Shown: in pieces, positions 8,800-16,545 of the stretch | Layout of the letters: every line of letters starts with the position of its first letter | How positions within the stretch are numbered: position 1 is the stretch's first letter | Origin: Phycisphaerae bacterium | Lineage (GTDB): Bacteria; Planctomycetota; Phycisphaerae; Tepidisphaerales; Tepidisphaeraceae | Reading direction: 5' to 3' | Assembly: GCA_030448225.1 (NCBI GenBank) | Contig: JAUJNJ010000059.1 | Coordinates: 8,240-42,884, forward strand | Length of the DNA stretch: 34,645 nucleotides | The notes under the pieces: model-generated | The model's input: the letters and a program-made list of their open reading frames with translations, nothing else | What the model was told of the DNA's origin: nothing | Database searches by the model: none | Position numbers and translations under genes: made by a program

Positions 8800-9000
8800 G
8801 TGGCGGACGACACCGACAAACCCGCGGACGCGCTGCTCCGCCACGAACTGCGCAACAGCCTCAACGCGATCTCGCTCTCGGTCGCGGTGCTCAGCCGCGG
8901 CGGGATCGGCGACGTCGCGGAGGAACTCGAGTGGGTCGACGCGATCCTCTCCGCGGCCGACAAGGCGATCGACGTGCTGGATCGCGTGCGATGGGATTGA
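8800..9000 (+). CDS. Stand-alone H-box (histidine-kinase dimerisation-like) small protein
   Basis: A 66-residue protein starting at GTG 8800, with GGAGGT seven bases upstream, which fixes the start against a longer open frame. Residues 14-24 read RHELRNSLNAI, matching the H-box of histidine kinases (HE-x-RN-x-L), where the His is phosphorylated. Two amphipathic helices can be drawn, about residues 10-28 and 37-62, separated by GGIGD: the shape of a DHp helical hairpin. No ATPase (HATPase_c) domain follows; the gene ends at TGA 8998. It could be a phosphotransfer or kinase-dimerising partner, an anti-kinase, or a remnant. A receiver-only regulator lies 1.9 kb downstream on the same strand. Confidence 0.65.
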   Translation: MADDTDKPADALLRHELRNSLNAISLSVAVLSRGGIGDVAEELEWVDAILSAADKAIDVLDRVRWD

Positions 9001-9551
9001 CGCGCACGCATCCCGCCGGCGATCGGCTTAGGGCGCGATAGAAAAACACCGTTGCGTCCACGCCTCAAGCCCACGACGACGCCGCGCGACATCGCCTGCG
9101 TTCGTTCGCGTCGACGTCGTCGCCGTCGGCGCGGTGCTGACGATGGCGCACGACGAGCCACCTACTACCGCGTCTCGCCAAGGCCCTGTCGGCCCGCGTC
9201 TCCCCCGTCAAACGCCGAGCGCGAAGCGGGACGAGACGCGGCTCGTTGTCGCCGCTCGATGCCGCCGCCGGACTGGCACCCGTGGCGCCTCGGCTGTGGA
9301 CCCCGTGCCGATCCGAGCCCGGTCAGCCCCATCAACCGCGACGACCTGACGCGCGACCCGCACCTGCCATCGCCGGCGCACGCGAGATCTCTGCGCCGCG
9401 CTTCGCCATCCATTGATACCAAGCCGCGGCTTCGTGCCGGCGGGCCCGTCGTAGTGCGTGGGCGGCCACGGCCGGCGCGGCGGTTCGGGTGAAGGTAGAT
9501 TTCAGAAATAAGCGGGACGGGCCGGTGGTTCGACACGGCGGAACCCGACGC
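9001..9551. other. Gene-free interval
   Basis: Only Arg/Pro/Ala-rich open frames without ribosome-binding sites are present on either strand. A lower-GC patch near 9490-9515 (GATTTCAGAAATAAG) is the likeliest promoter area for the ferritin-like gene, but no clear -35/-10 pair was found. Confidence 0.4.
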
Positions 9552-9589
9552 GCCCTCGCTGCCGTGCCACTTCGTGCGGCGGCGAGGGC
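9552..9589 (+). promoter_or_regulatory. Hairpin in the leader of the ferritin-like gene
   Basis: GCCCTCGCTGCCG pairs with CGGCGGCGAGGGC around a 12-base loop, with one wobble in 13 pairs. It lies about 18 bases before the AAGGAG ribosome-binding site of the gene at 9622. No T-run follows, so it is more likely a leader structure than a terminator. Confidence 0.4.
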
Positions 9590-9621
9590 GGGCCGGTTCG
9601 ATTTGCCAAGGAGCCAACCCC

Positions 9622-10537
9622 GTGTCTGACGCAATCAACGATCTGAAGACGTTCGCCAGCAACCGCCGCCGCTTCCTGACCGGCACCGTCGCCGCCGGCG
9701 CCGCCGCCTTCGCCGCCGGCACGTTCGGCGTCACGAGCCCCGCCGCGGCGGCGCGGCCGGTGCGGTTCGGCCGGGCGCGGTGAAGGACAGCGACATCCTG
9801 AACTTCGCGCTGAACCTGGAGTACCTCGAGGCCGAGTACTACCTCCGCGCCGCGTTCGGCCGCGGCCTGGCCGACGCCGACGTGACCGGCAGCGGCATCG
9901 CGGGCGGCGTCACCGGGGGACGGCAGGTCACCTTCGCCAACCCGGTCATCCGCCAGTACGCCGAGGAGATTGCCCGGGACGAGGAGCGCACGTGAAGCTC
10001 CTCCGCGCCGCGCTGGCGGGCGGCGCGGTGCGCGGCCGGCGATCGACCTCGAGGCGAGCTTCAACGCCGCCGCCCAGGCCGCGGGCCTCGGCGTCGTTCG
10101 ACCCGTTCGCCGACGAGAACAGCTTCCTGCTCGGCGCGTTCGTGTTCGAGGACGTCGGCGTCACCGCCTACAAGGGCGCCGCCCCGCTCCCGCGCAGCCC
10201 CGACATCCTCGAGGCGGCCGCCGGCCTGCTGGCGGTCGAGGCGTACCACGCGGGCGAGGTGCGCACGGTGCTGTTCGGCCGCGGGCAGGAGGGCGCCGGA
10301 GTTGATCAAGCCGCCAACGCGATCTCCGCCCTTCGCGACGCCGCCGACGGCGAGGGCGACACGGACCAGGGCATCACCGAGGGCGACGCCGACGACGGCA
10401 CGGCCAACATCGTCCCGACCGACGCGAACGGCCTGGCGTTCAGCCGCACGTTCCAGCAGGTGCTGAACATCGTCTACCTCGGTGGACCGACGCCCGGCGG
10501 GTTCTTCCCCGTGGGCCTGAACGGCGTCATCCGCTGA
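9622..10537 (+). CDS. Tat-exported ferritin-like domain protein, frameshifted
   Basis: GTG start with AAGGAG eight bases upstream. The signal [17 protein letters not shown] is a twin-arginine leader, so the folded protein is probably exported. The mature part reads [59 protein letters not shown] and [20 protein letters not shown]. These helices carry the Glu/His spacing of the Ferritin_2-type four-helix bundle seen in desiccation-related proteins. The C-terminus ([13 protein letters not shown]) is also typical of that group. Frame changes occur near 9775, 9990, 10030 and 10090. Role in metal binding or stress protection is inferred from the family only. Confidence 0.75.
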
Positions 10538-10568
10538 GCGACGCACCCGTCCCGGTCGATCATCCTGG

Positions 10569-10604
10569 CCCCCGTAATGCCATCGTGCATTGCGGGGGTT
10601 TTCG
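10569..10604 (+). terminator. Intrinsic terminator after the ferritin-like gene
   Basis: CCCCCGTAATGC pairs with GCATTGCGGGGG (one wobble) around a short loop and is followed by TTTT. It lies 30 bases after the stop codon at 10537. Confidence 0.8.
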
Positions 10605-10876
10605 CGTCCGAGGGACTGATCGGCTGAGGTGATCGGGGGGCGCATGAGCCGGGCGGATGACGTGCAACGCGGGTGCGTGTCATGCGTGCCTTGCCGCTAC
10701 CAAGGGGTGTGCACGCGCGTGCCGCTCCCCTCGCCGGCGACTGCGATCGTCGTCGGGAAACCCGGTGGCGTCTCAGATTTTTCCGTTCCGCGAACCTGTT
10801 CCGGCCGCCGGCGTAGTGAGCGGGGGACGAGGGCGTCAAATCGTCGGGCGGCAAGTGGGCGGGCAAGGGTGTGGGT

Positions 10877-11267
10877 ATGACCGTTCGTGCGTCGAAGGGC
10901 TGTAGCATTCTCGTGGTCGAGGACCATCCGGCCAGCGCGGAGGTGATGGCGAAGCTGTTGCGGATCTGCGGCCACGAGGCCGTCACCGCCACCAGCCGCC
11001 AAGGCCGCCGTGGAGCGGGCCGCCGAGCGGCGGTTCGACCTGCTCGTCTGCGACGTCGGCCTGCCCGACGGCGACGGGTGCGACGTGTTCCGCGCCGTCA
11101 ACGCGATGTACCCCGTGAAGGGGATCGCCGTCACCGGCTACGGCCCCGACGAGAACCTCGCCCAATGCATGACGGCCGGCTTCTCGGCACACCTCGTCAA
11201 ACCCGTCGCGTTCGAGAAGGTCAAGGCGGTGCTGGAACAACTCTGCACCCCGGCCGACGCGGCCTGA
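10877..11267 (+). CDS. Receiver-only response regulator (CheY-like), one frameshift
   Basis: About 130 residues, a single receiver domain with no output domain. SILVVEDHPASAEVMAKLL supplies the acidic pair (ED), LLVCDVGLPDGDG the phospho-accepting Asp, AVTGYG the switch Thr and LVKPV the conserved Lys. The frame breaks once near 11000, between TATSRQ and ERAAERRFD. The start is ATG 10877 (GTG 10871 is possible). Such domains shuttle phosphate in relays or bind a partner. The H-box protein at 8800 is a candidate partner by proximity only. Confidence 0.8.
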
Positions 11268-11380
11268 AACGCCCGTGCGGCGGCCGCCGCACGCGGTTCT
11301 CCGAGACTCCGTGGTCTAATTCCTGACCTCTGCGTCCGTCTCCGCGTCTCCGCGGTTGCTTTGATCGAACGGCAGGAACG

Positions 11381-11422
11381 AGAACGGCCGCCCGCATGAT
11401 CTGCGGGCGGCCGTTCTGGTTT
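11381..11422. terminator. Perfect 16-bp hairpin between convergent genes
   Basis: AGAACGGCCGCCCGCA and TGCGGGCGGCCGTTCT are perfectly complementary around the loop TGATC. GGTTT follows on the plus strand. It lies between the response regulator (plus, ends 11267) and trxA (minus, ends 11446) and probably ends transcription from the left; minus-strand use is weaker because no T-run follows there. Confidence 0.75.
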
Positions 11423-11445
11423 AAGTCGCGAGCTGCCGGCGGCGA

Positions 11446-11777
11446 TCAGCCGAGGTTGTCGAGCCGCTTCCTTGAAGTCGCGGCTCCTGGCGGAGGCCGA
11501 CGAACTTCTGGGCGACCTGCCCGTCCTTGAACAGGATCACAGTCGGGATCGCGCTGATGTTGTACTTGATCGAGATGTCGCGGTTCACGTCGGTGTCGAC
11601 CTTGCCCACCCGCACCTTGCCGACGTAGTCGTTGGCGATCTTCTCGATCGTCGGCGCGAGCATCCGGCAGGGGCCGCACCACTCGGCCCAGAAGTCGACG
11701 AGCACCGGCTCGCCGCTCTTCAACACCTCGGCCTCGAAGTTCTGGTCGGTGAATTCTTTGACGTTTTGGCCTGCCAT
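11446..11777 (-). CDS. trxA: Thioredoxin
   Basis: Thiol-disulfide reductant of the cytoplasm. The active site WCGPC sits in FWAEWCGPCRMLAPTIEKIA, and the cis-Pro is in ISAIPTVILF. The start at 11777 (MAGQNVKEFTD) has AAGGAG six bases upstream. Two small indels near the 3' end disturb the last residues; the expected reading RDFKEA...LDNLG ends at the TGA at 11446, while the uncorrected frame runs on to 11421. Otherwise normal length, about 110 residues. The hairpin at 11381 lies just beyond its stop. Confidence 0.92.
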
Positions 11778-11902
11778 CGCTGCTCCTTCGTTCCGGGAAA
11801 GGACGTCCCGCCCTGATCGGCGGGGTGCGCTCCCCGAACCGATCATAGAAGTCGCCGAAACCGCTTGTCAACGCGGGAACGCCCGCCGCGCCCGGCGGCG
11901 GG

Positions 11903-13246
11903 TCACGCCGGCGGGGTCTGGGGCGCGGCGTCGTCCTCCGGTTGTTCGTCCGCCGGCTTCATCAGGTTGCGCAACTGGAACGCGCTCAGGACGCCCATCG
12001 TCACGACGGCCAGTCCGACGAGGACGAGGATCGCGGCTGAGCCAGATCGGCTTCAGCACCAGCAGGGCCGCCTCTTCGTCGATCGCGAACCGCAGCAGCG
12101 GGATGAGCATCAGCATCAGGCCGACGGTCAGGAGGATCGGGATCGTCGTCCGGCGGACGTCGATCCGCCGCTGGCGCGCCTCCTGTTCGGCCCGGTTCCG
12201 CCGCCGCGTCAAAGCCGGCGGCGGCGCGCCGTCGGTGTCCATCGCGGGGATGGCGACGGCGTCGTCCTCCTCGGCCGCCACGCCGGCGTCGTCGGCCGGG
12301 TCGTCGTAGCCGGTGAGGTCGACGATGTCCTCGACTTCGTCGCCGCCCGTGTCGGCGGGCGCGGCCGGTTCGTGCGGAACGGGCGGGCCGGCGGGCCGGG
12401 GGGGCGCGGGGCGGGGGCGGCTGACGCGGGCCGGCCTTCGGCGCGCCGGCGCGCGGCGGCGGGCGGACGTGCCGCGCCAGGGCCGGCCGGACCGGCAGCG
12501 CCGGCGGCGGGCGGCCGGGCGGCGTTCCCGGCGGGCTGCGGCGGGGTGGGGGCCGCGGGGCGGGCGCGCGGGGGGCGGGAGGGCGGCGTTCCCGGCGCGG
12601 CCGAACGTTGCGGACGAGGCGCGGGCGGGGCGGCCGCGTCACCCCCCGGGGCGGCGGGTCGCTGCGGCCGCGCGCCGGGGGCGACGCGCCTGCGGGCGCG
12701 CCCCCGCGGCGCGCGGGGCGGGGCACGCGCGCGGGCGCGCCGGTCGAGCCGCCGGCTGGCGCCCCGCGCGACGGCGAGCCCGGGGCCGCGGGCCGCCCGG
12801 GCCGCTGTGCCGGCGGCGGGGGCGGCGCGCGCGCGCCGGGAAGCGCGGCCGGGGCGGCGCCGGCGGGGCGCGCGCCGCCGGTCGGGCGGGGGCGACATCC
12901 GCGGGACGGCCACCCGGCGCGGCCGCCGGTCGTGGCGGGGCGCCGGCGGGTCGCGGCGGCGGGCGCCGGCGGCGGGCTTCGTCGCGGCGGGATTCCGTGG
13001 CGACGCGACGGGCCTCGGGGCGCGACCGGCTTGGGCGTGGCCGCGGGCCGCGCGCCACCGGCCGGCGCGGGCGGCGGTCGCCGCACCGGGGCCGCGGGCG
13101 ACGGCGGCGGGGCGGCGCGCCGAGGTCGGCGTGGCCGTGCGGGTCGTGCTCGTCGTGCCCGTCCTCGTCCGGCGGCTCCACGTGGTCGCCGGCCGAGAGC
13201 CGGCTCCTGCCGCGTCGGCCAGGTCATCGTGGTTCTGGTTCGTCAT
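11903..13246 (-). CDS. Pro/Ala-rich protein with C-terminal membrane helices, frameshifted
   Basis: The N-terminus reads MTNQNHDDLADAAGAGS and then, after an indel, HVEPPDEDGHDEHDPHGHAD, a His/Asp-rich stretch. About 250 residues of Pro/Ala/Arg/Gly low complexity follow, encoded by exceptionally GC-rich DNA. The end is clearer: DEVEDIVDLTGYDDPADDAG, a basic stretch RRRNRAEQEARQRRIDVRR, a helix IPILLTVGLMLMLIPLLRF and, after another indel, a second helix ILVLVGLAVVTMGVLSAF, then QLRNLMKPADEQPEDD to the TGA at 11903. The result is a long disordered cytoplasmic arm on a two-helix anchor. Frame in the low-complexity part cannot be settled. Function unknown. Confidence 0.6.
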
Positions 13247-14188
13247 CGGCGTCCCGCCTCACCCCTTCTGCTCGGCTCCCCCTGCGATCCCCTTACGTTC
13301 CCGCGCGCGGTACGTTCTACCGTTCGCGGACGAGCGCGTCCGACCGGCATCGCGTGCGCCTCCCGCAAGTCGACACGCGCCCCCTCGCGCGTGCGTCGCG
13401 TCCCCCGCGCATTCGTGAGGCCTCCGCACGTCCGCGCGTCCTTCGCCCGCGGCGGGCAAACTCGCCGGCTAAATGGAGGCATCACGCCGGGCCGCTGCGT
13501 TTCCCCGCCCGCTCCCGGCACGCCCGGAGGCGGCGCGGGTGAGGGTGCAACTGCGGCAAGGCACGAGCGTCGATTGAGGAGGGCGGGAAGCTTCGGTGCG
13601 GTCTCCCGCCTCATCCTCCCGCCGTCCATCGCTTCGCCTCGCGAACGTCACCCGCCTCCGGCGCCGCACCCGGAGAGGCGACGCCCTTCGTCACGCTCCG
13701 CCGAGGCGTGACTCGACTCTGTTGAATGAATGCCACACGCGCCGTCTTCGGCCCGCGCTTGTCGTGGACACAAGCGCCCAAGAGTCGCCGCACGGCCAGC
13801 GTCTATCGTTCCCGACGTCGCGGCGGCGGCGGGGGCGCGCGCGCGCCGCGGATTTCCGCGATGCCCGCTGCCGCACGCGTCATACATCGCGGTTCCCCGG
13901 AGGCGTCGCCTCGCTCCCGGCGGATCGCACCGTACGAGAGGCGGCGGCGGGGCGGCTGCGTTCCTCGAGATCACGCGCGATCCGCGGCCGCGTCGCCACG
14001 TCTTGCCCCGCCGCCGCGTCGCGCGCAGCACGGCGTGTCGTGGTCGGTTCGGGCGGGCCGCAATCGCGTGCGGCGGCGACTTCACTTCCGGCGCATCTTA
14101 CCCGTTTGCAACTCCCGACGGAAAATCGACGTGCAGTTCCTCCAAAAGGGGTGTCTGCGAGTCGGGCGGTCGCCTTATAGTGCGACGC
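13247..14188. other. Gene-free divergent interval
   Basis: Lies between a leftward and a rightward gene. Open frames here are all Arg-rich and lack ribosome-binding sites. An imperfect inverted repeat (GAGGAGGGCGGGA near 13577, TCCCGCCTCATCCTC near 13604) is the only structure noticed. TTATAGT at 14175-14181 could be part of a promoter, but it overlaps the likely start of the Memo gene. Confidence 0.4.
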
Positions 14189-15124
14189 GTGCACGGGCCA
14201 CCGCCCGAGACGCGTTCGGTCCGCCCGCCGGCCGTCGCGGGGACGTTTTACCCCGCCGACGCCGGCGCTGTCTCGGTCTGGTCCGGCAGTTCTTCGACGC
14301 CGCCGCCGCCGACAACGCCGCGGCTACGACGGCGGGTGCGGATCGGCGGTGGATCGGGCGGCTCGTGCCGCACGCGGGGTGGATCTGTAGCGGCGCGATC
14401 GCGGCCGAGACGATCGCCGCGACCGCCGCCGCGATGGCGTCGGCGAAGCCGCCGGACGTGGTGGTGGTGTTCGGCGCGGTGCACGCCTTCGGCGACGTCG
14501 ACTTCGCCGCGCTCGACGCGCACGCCCGCTGGGCCGTGCCCGGCGGCGAGAGCGAGGTCGCCGCCGACCTCGGCGACGCGCGTCGTCCGCGGCCGGGCGG
14601 CGGGGTTGTTCGCGGTCGAGCCCCGGCTGCACGCCCGCGAGCACGCGATCGAGGTCGAACTGCCGCTCGTGCGGCACGCGTGGCCGGGCGTCACGATCCT
14701 CCCGGTCGAGGTGCCGCCGATCGACGCCGCCGCCGACATCGGCCGGGCCACGGCCGCGGCAATCCGGGCGGCGGGGCGGACGGCGGCGTACTTCGCCAGC
14801 AGCGACCTGACGCACTACGGCCCCGCCTACCGGTTCGCGCCCGGCGGCGTCGGCCTGGGCGGCCTGCGGTGGGCGAAGGCCAACGACCGCCGCCTGCTCG
14901 ACGCGGTCGAGGCGTTCGCCGTCGAGCGGATCGTCGGCGAGACGCGGGCGCACGCCAACGCCTGCGGCGGCGGCGCGATCGCCGCGATGATGGCCGCCTG
15001 CCAGGCCGAGGGGGCGACGACCGCCCGGGTCCTGCGGCACGCGAGCAGCTTCGAGACGCTCGCCGACGTCCACCCGCAGCCGCCGACGAACGCGGTGGGG
15101 TACGCGGCGGTCGTGGTGGGTTAG
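14189..15124 (+). CDS. Memo-family protein (AmmeMemoRadiSam system protein B), two frameshifts
   Basis: The opening VRPPAVAGTFYPADA is diagnostic. After a frame change come PHAGWICSGAIAAETIA and VVVVFGAVHAFGD, then after a second change HAREHAIEVELPLVRHAWPG, YFASSDLTHYGPAYRF and ACGGGAIAAMMAA. Human MEMO1 binds metal through His49, His81 and Cys244; the equivalents here are the His of PHAG, the His of VHAFG and the Cys of ACGGG, all present. About 312 residues, full length. The start is GTG 14189, or GTG 14180 three codons earlier. In many bacteria the gene sits beside AMMECR1 and a radical-SAM gene; neither is here. Its bacterial role is unsettled. Confidence 0.85.
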   Translation: MHGPPPETRSVRPPAVAGTFYPADAGAVSVWSGSSSTPPPPTTPRLRRRVRIGGGSGGSCRTRGGSVAARSRPRRSPRPPPRWRRRSRRTWWWCSARCTPSATSTSPRSTRTPAGPCPAARARSPPTSATRVVRGRAAGLFAVEPRLHAREHAIEVELPLVRHAWPGVTILPVEVPPIDAAADIGRATAAAIRAAGRTAAYFASSDLTHYGPAYRFAPGGVGLGGLRWAKANDRRLLDAVEAFAVERIVGETRAHANACGGGAIAAMMAACQAEGATTARVLRHASSFETLADVHPQPPTNAVGYAAVVVG

Positions 15125-15457
15125 CGGTAGTCGCGGGCGGATGTCCGCGGGATGAAACATCAGTTACGCGCGAGCGCGTGAACAGGTCGCGCCCGCCGAC
15201 ACGAATCGCCACGTCGACCCGGGGAAATCCGGCGAACACGACGACCGACCGCTCGCGCACGACGCGGGGCGGCAACGAACGGAACAAGCAGGCGCGCGCG
15301 CCCTCGCAAGGCCGGCAACTTCGCCCGGGGGGCTTGACGCCCCGCGGCGGACGGGCGCGGCTCGCGCCGCGGCCGTCACGACGGATCGGCTCGCCCCGCA
15401 CGGACGGGGAGCATGCCCGGGAAGGGGCGGATCGACGAAAGGGAAGCGGTTTCATAC
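15125..15457. other. Intergenic interval
   Basis: No supported gene; frames are Arg/Pro-rich. An ATG at 15413 extends the downstream coiled-coil gene by 15 residues (MPGKGRIDEREAVSY) and could be its start instead. No terminator was found after the Memo gene. Confidence 0.4.
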
Positions 15458-15739
15458 ATGAACGAACACGAGTTCCAGTCCAAGCTCGCCGAACTGATGG
15501 GGGAGATCAGCACGCTGCCGGTCACCGAACGCCAGAAGCTCGAGAAGCTCGCCGACGAGACCCGCCAGCGCCACGAGCGCCTGCGCCAGACGGTCGGCAG
15601 CCTCCAGGAGAGCCTCGACTACCTGCGGCTGAGCATCAAGTATCTCGTCTTCGACCTCGAGGCCACCCGCCGCGAGAACGGCTACCTCCGGCGGATCCTG
15701 GAGGAGACCCACGGCAACGACGGGGCGCACGAGATCTGA
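15458..15739 (+). CDS. Small coiled-coil protein
   Basis: A 93-residue protein, MNEHEFQSKLAELMGEISTL onward, intact. Almost all of it is predicted helix with heptad spacing: VTERQKLEKLADETRQRHER, LRQTVGSLQESLDYLRLSIK, YLVFDLEATRRENGYLRRIL. It has no Cys and no membrane segment, so it is probably a cytoplasmic coiled-coil dimer. The aromatic block SIKYLVFDLEATRRE is striking and likely conserved. I recognise it as a type seen in planctomycetes but know no function. A strong hairpin follows 58 bases after the stop. Confidence 0.7.
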   Translation: MNEHEFQSKLAELMGEISTLPVTERQKLEKLADETRQRHERLRQTVGSLQESLDYLRLSIKYLVFDLEATRRENGYLRRILEETHGNDGAHEI

Positions 15740-15796
15740 CGCGCGACGGGACGGGTCGCGGCGATCGGCCCGTCATGTGATACGCATCGAGCAATT

Positions 15797-15837
15797 CGAC
15801 CGCGCCGGCTGCGCTCGCAGCCGGCGCGGTCGTGTTA
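15797..15837 (+). terminator. Hairpin after the coiled-coil gene
   Basis: CGACCGCGCCGGCTGC pairs perfectly with GCAGCCGGCGCGGTCG, leaving a tight four-base loop. Only a weak T-containing tail (TGTTA) follows. It lies 58 bases after the stop of the gene at 15458. Confidence 0.6.
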
Positions 15838-15865
15838 GGACGATCGAAGCTTTCGTGGTCCCGCT

Positions 15866-15887
15866 CCCTCGCTGCGCTCGGGATGAC
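15866..15887. repeat. Half-site of the GCTGCGCTC-GGATGAC repeat
   Basis: CCTCGCTGCGCTCGGGATGA here matches, with two changes, the right arm of the inverted repeat at 24605-24682. No partner arm was found close by, so this copy appears single. Confidence 0.5.
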
Positions 15888-16027
15888 GGTTACCGGTGAG
15901 CGGGGGTCTGGGAGCAGCCTCCAGGGCGGGCGCGAAGGGTCGTGGGGGGAGCCGCGCGTTCCGCTGATCCAAATCTTCCGTTCACCTCCCGCCATATGCC
16001 CGGGCGGATGCGACACACCCACTTCGC

Positions 16028-16468
16028 TCAACCGGCCGTTTTCGATTGCTGGTACGAAAGGAACCCGGCGGCCATTTCGCGGAGGGTTGCCGATCGTGTC
16101 GCATCGGTCGCGATCGCGTCCAGTAGCCCCACGAGCGCGGTGCCGCCGACGTCGGCCCGTCCGCCGTTGATGAGGCGGTTCACCATCATCAGCGAGAATT
16201 CGCCGGGCGCTCGCAGCACGGATTGCACGAGTTGCGGCTCGTACGCCGGGGACATGGTTTCGAGGAGGTGGACGATCCCCCACGTCACGCCGTTGCCGTC
16301 GTCGTGGGGAAAACGCTCGAACACGCCGAGGAGTGAATTGATCGCCCGTTCCCGATCGGGCCGGGCACCCAGTTCCCGCACCGCGGCGTCCAGCGCGTCG
16401 AGCGTCGCCGGGTCGTCCAGCGATCGGACGCCCTCGATGCGGGCGATAATGGCGCCGGTGTCGGTCAT
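16028..16468 (-). CDS. Unknown all-helical protein, 146 residues
   Basis: MTDTGAIIARIEGVRSLDDP onward; start ATG 16468, without a good ribosome-binding site. Key stretches are INSLLGVFERFPHDDGNGVT, WGIVHLLETMSPAYEPQLVQ and SVLRAPGEFSLMMVNRLING. Helical pairs with a conserved-looking DDG-W core recall HEAT-like bundles and some small immunity proteins of polymorphic toxin systems (for example the Imm30 type). That resemblance is from memory and weak, and no toxin gene is nearby. The DNA here has a lower GC content than its surroundings, which fits acquisition from elsewhere. The frame is intact. Confidence 0.65.
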   Translation of the reverse strand: MTDTGAIIARIEGVRSLDDPATLDALDAAVRELGARPDRERAINSLLGVFERFPHDDGNGVTWGIVHLLETMSPAYEPQLVQSVLRAPGEFSLMMVNRLINGGRADVGGTALVGLLDAIATDATRSATLREMAAGFLSYQQSKTAG

Positions 16469-16545
16469 CAAGAGTCCGAGAGGTCGACCGCGCCTCGTGT
16501 TCGCAGTGTCGTCTCTGCGCCCGAGTGCGACGGCCGGGAGCGCCA

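Noticed and set aside
13247..14188. Several Arg-rich open frames of 60-190 codons
   Set aside because: No ribosome-binding sites, no domains, and residue make-up expected from random GC-rich DNA.
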